Assembly: GCA_905181855.1 (NCBI GenBank)
Contig: CAJIZE010000012.1
Location: forward strand, 31,743-95,742
Source of the DNA: an uncultured Flavobacteriales bacterium
Lineage (GTDB): Bacteria > Bacteroidota > Bacteroidia > Flavobacteriales_G > Salibacteraceae
DNA: 64,000 bases
Direction: 5' to 3'
The notes under the pieces are model-generated. The model was not told the origin of the DNA. It saw nothing but the letters and a program-made list of their open reading frames with translations, and made no database searches. Positions 1-8,122 of this stretch are shown piece after piece (position 1 is the first letter of the stretch; every line of letters starts with the position of its first letter). The translations under genes and the position numbers were made by a program.

Positions 1-53
1 TTCGACGAGTTGCTGATTATTTGGAATCTTTTGACATAAACAGAGAGTTTTAG
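1..53 (+). CDS. 3' end of an unidentified gene (partial)
   Basis: The frame beginning at base 3 is open from the window edge and ends in TAG at 51-53. It would encode a 16-residue hydrophilic C-terminus ending in SFDINREF. The other two plus-strand frames also stop within about 40 bases. The choice therefore rests on the coding-like amino-acid mix and the position just upstream of a plus-strand gene. I do not recognise the family. Confidence 0.3.
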   Translation, partial: RRVADYLESFDINREF

Positions 54-117
54 AAAGCCTATTTTTTCTTTATTGCGTATTATTGAATTAAGTTACATGC
101 AACTTTGCGCTCATTAA

Positions 118-522
118 ATGAGGAAAATATACTTTCTAGTAATTTTTGTTTTCACTTCTACACTGCTATTTGCGCAAAACACTGAACAAAAATTAAAAAA
201 AGATCTTTATAAAAAAGTCAATAAGCACATGTATAATGAGAGTTACTTCGACGCGCAACAAAACTATCTCAAGATTCTAGAAATAGCTCCTAACAAAGAC
301 ATGCGCCTGTTTGGAACTGGTCTGTCATACTTTTTCTCATCATTAAATAAAAACGAAAGTTTAACGTATTTTGAAATGGTCAAATCTGTTTCTAGAACAG
401 ACACACTTACTGAATTAGATTATTATTTAGGAAGAGGAAATCAATTGACATCTAATTTTGAAGTGGCGGTTCAGCATTACGAAAACATTCCAAAGCAATC
501 AAACCAGAAAACGGTTTTTTAA
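118..522 (+). pseudogene. Truncated TPR-type secreted protein (N-terminal remnant of a TPR/PD40/OmpA-like protein)
   Basis: The 134-residue product has a clear signal peptide (residues 1-19, ending LLFAQ). TPR-like helices follow (about 35-125), with the pattern YFDAQQNY...YYLGRGNQ...AVQHYENI. The same arrangement opens the giant protein at 12565-18975: signal peptide, accumulated-component TPR, then a YYLG repeat. In that protein class the TPRs are followed by PD40 propeller blades and further domains. Here the frame ends abruptly after KQSNQKTVF, and a different gene starts 10 bases later. I infer a 3'-truncated remnant. A short stand-alone periplasmic TPR protein is the alternative. Confidence 0.5.
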
Positions 523-531
523 TGTAATTCT

Positions 532-771
532 ATGAAGCTAAATTACACCCGAAACCCAAATCCTATTGACCCACTTCATGGTATAACGCTTGCCATGATG
601 ATGGAACATCTTCATTCAAAATTTGGTTGGGAAGAACTTGGCGAACGAATTACTATTCGCTGCTTCACACATGATCCATCAATAAAATCGAGCTTAAAAT
701 TTTTACGAAGAACTCCTTGGGCTCGTAAAAAAGTAGAAGAGTTGTATTTGAGGAATCCTATCTCCAAATAA
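532..771 (+). CDS. VF530 family protein (DUF2132)
   Basis: The 79-residue product matches the VF530/DUF2132 family along its whole length: the DPLHGITL opening, [28 protein letters not shown] and the closing [13 protein letters not shown] block. Family members are small helical proteins of about 70-85 residues, so this one is complete. The structure known for the family suggests possible DNA binding, but the function is not established. It sits nine bases after the truncated TPR gene and converges on the subtilisin gene. Family assignment is firm; function is unknown. Confidence 0.85.
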   Translation: MKLNYTRNPNPIDPLHGITLAMMMEHLHSKFGWEELGERITIRCFTHDPSIKSSLKFLRRTPWARKKVEELYLRNPISK

Positions 772-777
772 TACCTT

Positions 778-794
778 GCAACATACAATGTTGC
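778..794. terminator. Short perfect hairpin between convergent genes
   Basis: GCAACAT (778-784) and ATGTTGC (788-794) form a 7-bp perfect stem with a 3-base loop. It lies between the stop of the plus-strand VF530 gene and the stop of the minus-strand protease gene. No U-tract follows on either strand, so a terminator role is inferred from position only. Confidence 0.35.
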
Positions 795-813
795 GACATA
801 CTAAAACCCTCAG

Positions 814-2982
814 CTACTCCTTAACCAGCTTTTTAGTAACCAACCCATTTGACGTTTCAATTTTAATCAAATAAATACCGTTTGATAAAAACGAAATATT
901 GATTTGATTATCTGTTGTAGATATAACTTTGCGTCCATCAATAGAGTATATATTTTTGGTTGCATCTAAAATGCATTGCGTTCCGTCAACAAACAAAACA
1001 TTGCTACTAGGGTTAGGATAAACAACCAATTGATCTTCAATGGGCAACTCAATTCCAACCAATCTTACAGCTTCATTAATTGCCCTGGTTGCTGTTACTT
1101 TTCCCCATCCCCACCGAGTAGAGCCAGTAACTGGTAACACCCCAGTTTTATCATCTTGTCGGGCTGTATTTTTTAATATTTCCTTAATTTCTAATGGAGA
1201 TAAATTAGGGTTAGCCTCAAGCAACAATGCAACAACACCTGTTACACATGGTGATGACATGGATGTTCCTGAAAAAGCTGCAAAATCATATGTTCTACCT
1301 TTGAAATTGTAACTCAATAGCCCGTTGTATGATCTGGTTGTAAAGGAGGATATTGATGAAACTACTCCAACTCCAGGTGCTGAAACTTCAGGCTTTATTC
1401 TTCCATCAAGGGTTGGCCCGTAGCTTGAAAAATGTGCGATACTTCCATTTAATATATTTCCTTGTGAAATTAAAAACTCAGAATTATGAGCAGCTATTGA
1501 AATAGCACTTTTTGTTGATGCAGGAGCGCCTAAGCTGTAAAATTCATCCCCCAATGTTGAACCTGCACCTGCTGACATGAATGGCTGCCCCCAATTACCG
1601 GCACCGTTGGTAAGGTGGGTAACGTTCCAATAATTAACCGTCCCTGCGCTTGCAGTTGATCGTATTACTACTGCATTTGCAGAAGCTCTATTTTGAATGG
1701 AAAAAATCAAATGAGGTCTTTTGTTTAATGGGTTATTGGCTTCTGAAACAACATTAATAATAAGCGAATCACTTCCATAATAAATAATGGTATCCGTATT
1801 ACCTGCCATGTCTGAAGTACAGTAAAATTTTGTTCTAGCTAGTAAATTAGTCCCATTGTATACTTCAACAGCAGTGCAGAACGCTTCATTCTCCTCTCCC
1901 CACATTATTACATTTTGACCAAACATTGCCGGGTTTGAAGCAAAGTTGTCAAATCCTACTCTTGAAAAAATAGTGTCTAGTGTAAACTCTTTTTGAATGT
2001 GAAAAGGCGTATCACCATTATTACCAGCTGATGTAACCACCACCACTCCATCATTTGCAAGGTTATCCATTGCTTGACTTAGCATTGAGGTTCCATCCAT
2101 ATTTCCTAAATGGTAAAGGCCCCAACTCATATTAATCACTAGCCGCTTGTTTTCTTGAGCTGCTTTTTCTTTCATCCAATTCATGGCATCTATTACTGCA
2201 CCTTCATCTAATAAAATTTGAGTAAATAAAAAATTGGCCCCATAAGCAGGACCCGATAATGCCAAATCATCCAATCTTCCACCAGCAATACCTGCTACAT
2301 GACTGCCGTGGGTTGCATAGTTGTAGTATAAACAAGCTGAATCTGATTGAGCTGCTAGAAGTTCTGTTTCACCAACATGCTCTGCTCCATAACTAAAGCC
2401 ATTTGGTTTGTTCCCACCCTGTTTAAACTGATCCCATGAAGCTATAATTCTTGTGTGCTGTTGCGCCGAATCATAAAACATGGGGTGTGTGTAATCAAAG
2501 CCCCAATCGGTAATTCCAATAATTACACCTTCACCGCTGTACTTTGTTTGATTAAACACCAACCCTTCATGAACTGAGTCCGCTCTTAGGTCAACAATCG
2601 CCTTTTTAATTTGCGGTATAATTTTACTTGCCACTTCAAAAATATCTATCCCTTTAATTGCTTCAATTAAATCAAGGTTATATATGGATACCTTCAATGT
2701 AACTATGTTAGCTGCCCTTGACCCAAAAATAACTTGTTTTGGTAATTCATTGCTATCAAAACCGTTATTAACGGTGGCTATTATAGATAAGTATAATTTA
2801 TTGTTAATAAGCTGAACTGTATATTCTTCTAGCAAATTATTGTTCGATAGCTCTGCTTTTGTAGCTAAAGAAACTTCATTTTTTAGTTTATCAATAATGT
2901 ACTTAGAGTTTGCGGAAGTTACTGGTTGAGCAAACAAGCCAGAAACAGAAAGCAATAAGAACAAGGTAAATAGATTTTTCAT
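814..2982 (-). CDS. Secreted subtilisin-like serine protease (peptidase S8) with T9SS type A sorting domain
   Basis: 722 residues. A signal peptide (1-18, ending GLFAQ) is followed by a divergent propeptide-like region to about 145, then the S8 domain (about 150-640). The catalytic triad is visible: Asp159 (GITDWGFDYTHP), His225 (THGSHVAG) and Ser574 (SGTSMSSP), with the oxyanion Asn321 (SAGNNGD). An insert of about 150 residues separates the Asn and Ser blocks. The last 70 residues begin VVYPNPSSN and end TKKLVKE, the type A C-terminal sorting domain. The enzyme is therefore exported by Sec and then by T9SS, probably surface-bound or released. A monocistronic unit is likely. Confidence 0.9.
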   Translation of the reverse strand: MKNLFTLFLLLSVSGLFAQPVTSANSKYIIDKLKNEVSLATKAELSNNNLLEEYTVQLINNKLYLSIIATVNNGFDSNELPKQVIFGSRAANIVTLKVSIYNLDLIEAIKGIDIFEVASKIIPQIKKAIVDLRADSVHEGLVFNQTKYSGEGVIIGITDWGFDYTHPMFYDSAQQHTRIIASWDQFKQGGNKPNGFSYGAEHVGETELLAAQSDSACLYYNYATHGSHVAGIAGGRLDDLALSGPAYGANFLFTQILLDEGAVIDAMNWMKEKAAQENKRLVINMSWGLYHLGNMDGTSMLSQAMDNLANDGVVVVTSAGNNGDTPFHIQKEFTLDTIFSRVGFDNFASNPAMFGQNVIMWGEENEAFCTAVEVYNGTNLLARTKFYCTSDMAGNTDTIIYYGSDSLIINVVSEANNPLNKRPHLIFSIQNRASANAVVIRSTASAGTVNYWNVTHLTNGAGNWGQPFMSAGAGSTLGDEFYSLGAPASTKSAISIAAHNSEFLISQGNILNGSIAHFSSYGPTLDGRIKPEVSAPGVGVVSSISSFTTRSYNGLLSYNFKGRTYDFAAFSGTSMSSPCVTGVVALLLEANPNLSPLEIKEILKNTARQDDKTGVLPVTGSTRWGWGKVTATRAINEAVRLVGIELPIEDQLVVYPNPSSNVLFVDGTQCILDATKNIYSIDGRKVISTTDNQINISFLSNGIYLIKIETSNGLVTKKLVKE

Positions 2983-2998
2983 TTTTGAGGACTTTTTA

Positions 2999-3006
2999 CA
3001 AACTAA
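2999..3006 (-). promoter_or_regulatory. Candidate -7 element for the subtilisin gene
   Basis: On the minus strand TTAGTTTG lies 16 bases before the ATG, one mismatch from the Bacteroidota -7 consensus TAnnTTTG. A TTG lies 23 bases further upstream as a possible -33 element. Weak support from sequence alone. Confidence 0.35.
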
Positions 3007-3088
3007 GGCATTAATTGTTAATTGATGTTCAATAGTTCATGGTGTACGATAAGTTTAAGAATTTAACGGATTAATTATAGTGAATCTA

Positions 3089-3119
3089 TTTGCTTTTTAA
3101 GCAATTAAAACTACATTTG
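3089..3119 (+). promoter_or_regulatory. Bacteroidota-type promoter of rpsA
   Basis: TTTG at 3089-3092 and TACATTTG at 3112-3119 are separated by 19 bases. This matches the Bacteroidota housekeeping consensus (TTTG, 17-23 bases, TAnnTTTG) exactly. The predicted start near 3126 would give a leader of about 80 bases containing the hairpin at 3133-3152. Confidence 0.75.
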
Positions 3120-3132
3120 CAGCCCGAAAAAT

Positions 3133-3152
3133 GAACCATTTGTGGTTGGTTC
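3133..3152 (+). promoter_or_regulatory. Hairpin in the rpsA leader
   Basis: GAACCA (3133-3138) pairs perfectly with TGGTTC (3147-3152) around an 8-base loop. The loop carries a second TGGTT (3143-3147) that could pair with AACCA (3134-3138) instead. Two mutually exclusive stems sharing one 5' arm, in the leader of a ribosomal protein gene, suggest a regulatory leader. This is an inference; no named leader family is recognised. Confidence 0.4.
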
Positions 3153-3208
3153 TTAGTTTAATAAGCTTTCATCGTACCACAATTAGATGAAATACAAATA
3201 CATATTTA

Positions 3209-5386
3209 ATGTCAGAAGAATCAAAAAAACCTGAAGAAACTGTAGACAGCACTGCTGCAGAGGTTAAAGAAACAAAAGCGACTGAAACTCCAGAAGCTAC
3301 TAAAAAAGCTAAACCAGCTGCTAAGAAAACAGAAAAAAAAGTAAAAGTTAAAAAAGCACCAGTAGAAACTGTTGTTGCAGAAACTGAAGCTGAAGAAGCT
3401 CCTGCGGCTGAGGTTGTAGTTGAAGCGCCAAAAACTGAAGAAGTTGTTGCTAAGGCAAAGCCAAAAAAAGCAAGAACCAAAAAAGTTGAAATGGTTAATC
3501 CAGAAACTGATGAAGTTGCTGCTGAAGAATCAACTGAGATACCAGTTTTTAATGAGCCAGAAGGTCAAAATCCTGAAGAATTTACAACAAAAAATGTAAA
3601 TCCTCTTGAAGATTTTGATTGGAGTTTACTTGGAAAAAAAGAAGCTTTATATGCCCCAGAAGAGCAAACTAAGCTTGAAAACTTTTACAACGAAACATTA
3701 ACTTCTATTTCTGACCACACGGTTATTGATGGAACTGTTGTTTCTGCAACAAAGAAAGAAGTTGTAATTAACATAGGTTATAAATCAGAAGGTGTTATTC
3801 CTTCATCAGAATTCAGATACAATCCAGATTTAGCTGCAGGCGACTCAGTTGAAATTTATGTTGAAAGTACTGAGGATAGAACAGGCCAATTAATTTTATC
3901 ACACAGAAAAGCGCGTACTTTAAGAGCTTGGGATAGAGTTAATGACGCTCTTGAAAACAACGAAATTGTTAAAGGTTTTGTTAAATGTAGAACTAAAGGT
4001 GGTTTAATTGTAGATGTTTTTGGTATTGAAGCATTCTTACCAGGTTCTCAAATTGATGTTAAACCAATTAGAGATTACGATCAATATGTTGGTAAAAACA
4101 TGGAATTCAAAGTTGTTAAGATTAACAAAGAATTCCGTAACGTAGTTGTATCACATAAAGCATTAATTGAAGCTGAGCTTGAAGAGCAAAAAGTTGAAAT
4201 TATGCAAAAACTTGAAAAAGGTCAAGTTCTTGAAGGTGTTGTTAAAAACATTACTTCATACGGTGTATTTATTGATCTTGGTGGTGTTGATGGACTTATC
4301 CATATTACTGACCTTTCATGGGGACGTATTAATCACCCAGAAGAAATAGTTGAGCTTGATCAAAAAGTAAATGTTGTTATTCTTGATTTTGACGATCAGA
4401 AAAAACGAATTGCTTTAGGTATGAAACAACTTAACGAGCATCCTTGGGATAGTTTAAATACTGAACTTAAAGTTGGCGATACCATTAAAGGTAAAGTTGT
4501 GGTTCTTGCTGATTATGGTGCGTTTGTAGAAATAGCTCCAGGTGTTGAAGGTTTAGTTCACGTTAGTGAAATGAGCTGGTCACAACATTTAAGAACAGCA
4601 TCTGACTTCTATAAAGTTGGTGACGAAGTTGAATCAGTAGTAATGACTTTAGATCGTGAAGAACGTAAAATGTCATTAAGCCCACGTAAATTGAGTACTG
4701 ATCCTTGGGAAGATATCGAGGCTAAATACCCTGTTGAATCTAAACATAAAGGTAAAATCACAAACATCTCTAACTTCGGTGTATTCGTTGAATTAGAAGA
4801 GGGTATTGATGGTTTAGTTCACATTTCTGATTTATCATGGTCTAAGAAAATAAGCCATCCATCTGAGTTTGTTAAAGCAGGCGAAAAACTAGAGGCTGTT
4901 GTTTTAGAAATTGATAAAGACAACCGTAGACTTAGCTTAGGTCACAAACAATTAGAAGAAAACCCTTGGGAAGTATTCGAAACTGTTTTTACCGAAGGAT
5001 CTGTTCACGAAGGAACAATTTTATCAATGGCTGAAAAAGGCGCATTAGTTGGATTACCTTACGGTATTGAGGGTTTTGCTCCAGGTCGTCATCTTGTGAA
5101 AGAAGATGGAACTAAAGCAAAAGTTGAAGAGAAATTAAACTTTATGATTCTTGAGTTCAACAAAGGAGCTAAGAAAATTATCGTATCTCATTCTAGAATT
5201 CATGAAGATGAAAAACGTTTTACTGACGACAAAGAAGTTAAAGTTCGTAAAACTCGTGAAAAAACATCCAGTAAAATGGTTAAAAACATCAACAGTAATC
5301 TTGAAAAAACCACTCTTGGTGATTTAGGCGCTCTTAGCTTATTGAAAAAAGATATGGAAAAGAAAGAAAAAGAAGGAAAGAAATAA
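3209..5386 (+). CDS. rpsA: 30S ribosomal protein S1
   Basis: 725 residues. The first about 110 residues are an Ala/Lys/Glu/Thr-rich, low-complexity, charged extension. Six S1 RNA-binding domains follow at about 168-236, 250-320, 336-408, 421-495, 509-582 and 596-669. The central ones have the classic pattern (for example SYGVFIDLGGVDGLIHI and NFGVFVELEEGIDGLVHI). The tail is Lys-rich. S1 binds mRNA on the 30S subunit and helps initiation. The long acidic/basic N-terminal extension is seen in Bacteroidota S1 proteins and is not present in E. coli S1. The gene has its own promoter and a strong terminator, so it is probably monocistronic. Confidence 0.95.
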   Translation: MSEESKKPEETVDSTAAEVKETKATETPEATKKAKPAAKKTEKKVKVKKAPVETVVAETEAEEAPAAEVVVEAPKTEEVVAKAKPKKARTKKVEMVNPETDEVAAEESTEIPVFNEPEGQNPEEFTTKNVNPLEDFDWSLLGKKEALYAPEEQTKLENFYNETLTSISDHTVIDGTVVSATKKEVVINIGYKSEGVIPSSEFRYNPDLAAGDSVEIYVESTEDRTGQLILSHRKARTLRAWDRVNDALENNEIVKGFVKCRTKGGLIVDVFGIEAFLPGSQIDVKPIRDYDQYVGKNMEFKVVKINKEFRNVVVSHKALIEAELEEQKVEIMQKLEKGQVLEGVVKNITSYGVFIDLGGVDGLIHITDLSWGRINHPEEIVELDQKVNVVILDFDDQKKRIALGMKQLNEHPWDSLNTELKVGDTIKGKVVVLADYGAFVEIAPGVEGLVHVSEMSWSQHLRTASDFYKVGDEVESVVMTLDREERKMSLSPRKLSTDPWEDIEAKYPVESKHKGKITNISNFGVFVELEEGIDGLVHISDLSWSKKISHPSEFVKAGEKLEAVVLEIDKDNRRLSLGHKQLEENPWEVFETVFTEGSVHEGTILSMAEKGALVGLPYGIEGFAPGRHLVKEDGTKAKVEEKLNFMILEFNKGAKKIIVSHSRIHEDEKRFTDDKEVKVRKTREKTSSKMVKNINSNLEKTTLGDLGALSLLKKDMEKKEKEGKK

Positions 5387-5412
5387 TTTCCTAATTAACT
5401 GATATTTAAAGG

Positions 5413-5442
5413 CCTGTTGCTTAATTGCAACAGGTTTTTTTT
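5413..5442 (+). terminator. Rho-independent terminator of rpsA
   Basis: CCTGTTGC (5413-5420) pairs perfectly with GCAACAGG (5427-5434) around the loop TTAATT, followed by eight Ts (5435-5442). It lies 27 bases after the rpsA stop codon. Confidence 0.93.
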
Positions 5443-5501
5443 GCTCTAACATTTTACTTCTAAATTAAATAAGTGCAATGTGTTTAACCAAGCTGTTGTT
5501 C

Positions 5502-5509
5502 TATATTTG
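5502..5509 (+). promoter_or_regulatory. -7 element of the pyrR operon, placed for a near-leaderless mRNA
   Basis: TATATTTG matches TAnnTTTG exactly and ends eight bases before the pyrR ATG (5518). The -33 region is weak (a TTT run near 5483). With the usual 5-8 base distance from -7 to start site, the transcript would begin at or just before the start codon. Confidence 0.6.
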
Positions 5510-5517
5510 CACGCAGC

Positions 5518-6069
5518 ATGAAACCTAGGGTATTGTTAAATAGCAAGCAGATTGAACTAACCATTAATCGCCTTTGTTTTGAGCTTATCGAAAACCACTC
5601 TGATTTTTCTAGCTCCGTAATTTTAGGTATTCAGCCTAGAGGAATAAATGTATCGAGGCGCATTATTGAAACCCTTAAAAAACTTAAAGGCATTGATAAT
5701 GTTCAGTACGGCGAACTCGATATTACCTTTTACAGAGATGATTTCAGAAGAAGAGATATCCCGCTTGAGGCTACCTCAACCAAAATCGATTTTTTAATTG
5801 AAGACAAGAATGTAATTCTTGTTGACGATGTTTTATATACAGGTCGTACCACTAGGGCTGCTCTCGATGCACTGTTGGATTTTGGTCGACCAAATTCAGT
5901 GGAGTTTTTAGTTTTGATAGATCGACGTTTTAGCAGAGACTTGCCTATACAGGCCAATTACGTTGGTAAAACAATTGATTCAATTGATTCAGAAAAAGTG
6001 ATTGTGAATTGGAAAGAACTTCACAATAAAGATCAAGTACTTTTAAATAACGTTGATAAAAAAGCATGA
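5518..6069 (+). CDS. pyrR: Bifunctional pyrimidine regulator PyrR / uracil phosphoribosyltransferase
   Basis: 183 residues, the normal PyrR length. The PRPP-binding loop is visible at about 102-115 (VILVDDVLYTGRTTRA), with the upstream GIQPRG and ITFYRDD blocks typical of PyrR. In Gram-positive bacteria PyrR binds pyr mRNA leaders and also converts uracil plus PRPP to UMP. Its stop overlaps the pyrB start by four bases (ATGA), so it is co-transcribed and translationally coupled with pyrB. The near absence of a leader makes autoregulation by leader attenuation unlikely here, so a UPRT role or another target is possible. Confidence 0.92.
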   Translation: MKPRVLLNSKQIELTINRLCFELIENHSDFSSSVILGIQPRGINVSRRIIETLKKLKGIDNVQYGELDITFYRDDFRRRDIPLEATSTKIDFLIEDKNVILVDDVLYTGRTTRAALDALLDFGRPNSVEFLVLIDRRFSRDLPIQANYVGKTIDSIDSEKVIVNWKELHNKDQVLLNNVDKKA

Positions 6070-6995
6070 GCAGTTTAAGTGTTAATCATCTACTCGGCAT
6101 TAAAAACATATCAAAAGAAGATATTGATTTAATTTTTGCTACAGCAGATAACTTTAAGGCTGTTATTAACCGTCCGATTAAAAAAGTTCCATCGTTAAGA
6201 GACCTTACCATTGCCAACTTATTCTTTGAAAACTCAACTCGAACGCGCTTAAGCTTTGAGCTGGCAGAGAAAAGGCTTTCTGCCGACGTCGTTAACTTTT
6301 CAGCATCCTCTTCAAGTGTAAAAAAGGGTGAAACTCTGGTTGATACCGTGAACAACATACTAGCAATGAAAGTTGATATGGTGGTCATGCGCCATCCAAA
6401 TCCTGGTGCCTGTGTATTTCTATCAGAAAGAGTTGATGCACGTATTTTAAATGCCGGCGATGGAGCGCATGAACATCCTACTCAAGCATTACTTGATGCG
6501 TATTCAATTCGTGAAAAACATGGCGATGTAAAAGGAAAAAAAATACTTATTGTCGGTGATATTTTACACTCAAGAGTAGCTTTATCGAATATCTTTTGTC
6601 TTCAAAAATTGGGTGCAGAAGTAAAAGTGTGCGGACCAACTACTTTGATACCAAAATACATAGAAAGTCTTGGGGTTAAAGTGGAAAATAACCTCATTAA
6701 AGGCCTTGAATGGTGTGATGTAGCGAATATGTTACGGATACAATTGGAGAGACAAGACATTCAGTTTTTCCCATCACTTAGGGAATATACTATGATGTAT
6801 GGATTAAATCAAGATATCCTCAAAGGACTAGGTAAAAAAATTACAATAATGCACCCAGGTCCAATCAATAGAGGTGTTGAAATCACATCAGACATTGCAG
6901 ATTCAACTGATGCGATAATTTTGGGTCAGGTAGAAAATGGTGTTGCAATAAGAATGGCTGTTTTGTACTTGCTTGCAGCCAAAATTAAGCGATAA
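6066..6995 (+). CDS. pyrB: Aspartate carbamoyltransferase catalytic subunit
   Basis: 309 residues, the usual length. It catalyses carbamoyl phosphate plus aspartate to N-carbamoylaspartate, the first committed step of pyrimidine synthesis. The carbamoyl-phosphate loop STRTR (about residues 56-60) is present, together with the SSSSVKKGE loop, HPTQALLDAYS and the MHPGPINRGVE block near the C-terminus. Second gene of the pyrR operon, overlapping pyrR by four bases. No pyrI is adjacent, so the unregulated trimeric form is likely. Confidence 0.96.
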   Translation: MSSLSVNHLLGIKNISKEDIDLIFATADNFKAVINRPIKKVPSLRDLTIANLFFENSTRTRLSFELAEKRLSADVVNFSASSSSVKKGETLVDTVNNILAMKVDMVVMRHPNPGACVFLSERVDARILNAGDGAHEHPTQALLDAYSIREKHGDVKGKKILIVGDILHSRVALSNIFCLQKLGAEVKVCGPTTLIPKYIESLGVKVENNLIKGLEWCDVANMLRIQLERQDIQFFPSLREYTMMYGLNQDILKGLGKKITIMHPGPINRGVEITSDIADSTDAIILGQVENGVAIRMAVLYLLAAKIKR

Positions 6996-7032
6996 ATTTC
7001 GCATTATAAAAAATATCACCAAACTTTACGAC

Positions 7033-7389
7033 ATGATTGAAGTTCAAGAATTAGACAACATATCAGTTGTAAAAATTGTTTCAAAACTTTACTCAGTTGA
7101 TAAATTGATACTTACAATTACCAAACTGCTTGAATCGGGTACAAATACTATTGTGAGCTTTAACTCAGAAATTAATATTGAAACAAGTTTATTGCAAAGG
7201 CTATTCACTATGAATGTATTAGCAATCAAGAACAAATGTTCATTTTTAATTGCCAATTTTACATCCACTCAGTTGAACATAATAGAAAACTCAGAATATT
7301 CTGAAAAGTTTACCTTTGCACCGACACTTTCTGAAGCACAAGACATTGTGTATATGGAGGAAATAGAACGCGAACTTGATCTTAAATAA
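7033..7389 (+). CDS. Small STAS-like cytoplasmic protein
   Basis: 118 residues from the ATG at 7033. A longer reading from a TTG at 6973 would overlap pyrB and adds a non-conserved N-terminus, so I reject it. There is no signal peptide. The alternating strand/helix pattern (VQELDNISVVKIVS, then hydrophobic helices and FLIANFT) resembles anti-anti-sigma (STAS)-type domains, but no phosphorylatable DSSG motif is seen. It lies between pyrB and the secreted T9SS gene, one base before the next ATG. It is part of the pyrR-rnz operon. Function unknown; the STAS resemblance is a judgement by eye. Confidence 0.6.
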   Translation: MIEVQELDNISVVKIVSKLYSVDKLILTITKLLESGTNTIVSFNSEINIETSLLQRLFTMNVLAIKNKCSFLIANFTSTQLNIIENSEYSEKFTFAPTLSEAQDIVYMEEIERELDLK

Positions 7390-7390
7390 C

Positions 7391-8122
7391 ATGAAAAACA
7401 TCTTTCTTTTAGCAGCGCTTATACTTATCTCATTTACCGGGGTTACTCAAATTTGCACACCAGATACTTCTCTTAAAGATCCAGGAATTTACCCGTCGAC
7501 CTTACCTGCCGCTCAAAACGGTATTGCTTATGAACAAGCAATGACAGTGGTATCGTTAAAGGATACAACGATTGATTTGTTTGGAATTCCGATTCAAATC
7601 ACAATAGATAGTATAGTACTAACAAGTATAGATAGTTTACCGTCGGTATTTACATATGAATGTTTACCAGTAAATTGCACATATTCATACACCAACCCTG
7701 GGTGCATTGTAATTAAAGGAACCCCGAATGACATTACTCTTGTTGGCAGCTACCGTTTAATGGCAAACATTACAATTTATAGTGCCGATGCTGCGCTTCT
7801 AGGTCAATCCCCAGCATATGAAACAATTGACATGGGTGAGTTTAATATTAATCCAGGCGTTGGTATTGGTGAGTTATCAAATAGCGCTCAATTCAACATT
7901 TACCCTCAACCAAGTAACAACAAATTAAATATTGATTTTACAAATCAGTTTAACAAGGCTGTTATCTCAATAATGGATTTAACTGGTAAGTATATAGTAA
8001 GTCAAAAGTCTGATTATCAGCAAAGTATTTCTATAAATACCAATTTACAAAGTGGATTGTATCTTTTGGAAATAAACCTCGATGGCGAAACAACAACGGA
8101 GAAAATAATCATCTCTAACTAA
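7391..8122 (+). CDS. Secreted protein with T9SS type A sorting domain
   Basis: 243 residues from the ATG at 7391; an earlier TTG reading frame start is rejected because the signal peptide begins at this Met. The signal peptide is about 1-20. The body (about 20-160) is strand-rich with several Cys (CTPDTS, ECLPVNCTY, NPGC) and no recognised catalytic motif. The last about 75 residues (FNIYPQPSNNK to EKIIISN) form a type A sorting domain. It is transcribed between pyrB and rnz, overlapping the rnz start by one base (TAATG). Function unknown; a surface or extracellular protein is expected. Confidence 0.8.
   Translation: MKNIFLLAALILISFTGVTQICTPDTSLKDPGIYPSTLPAAQNGIAYEQAMTVVSLKDTTIDLFGIPIQITIDSIVLTSIDSLPSVFTYECLPVNCTYSYTNPGCIVIKGTPNDITLVGSYRLMANITIYSADAALLGQSPAYETIDMGEFNINPGVGIGELSNSAQFNIYPQPSNNKLNIDFTNQFNKAVISIMDLTGKYIVSQKSDYQQSISINTNLQSGLYLLEINLDGETTTEKIIISN

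Noticed and set aside
3169..3480. 103-residue ORF antisense to the N-terminus of rpsA
   Set aside because: It is the complement of the low-complexity Ala/Lys/Glu extension of S1; the Ser/Ala/Val-rich product is a shadow.
6973..7032. Extended start for the STAS-like protein
   Set aside because: It is a TTG codon inside pyrB; the ATG at 7033 gives a cleaner gene.
7376..7390. TTG start for the T9SS protein at 7391
   Set aside because: The signal peptide and length fit the ATG at 7391; the TTG adds five residues in front of the signal peptide.
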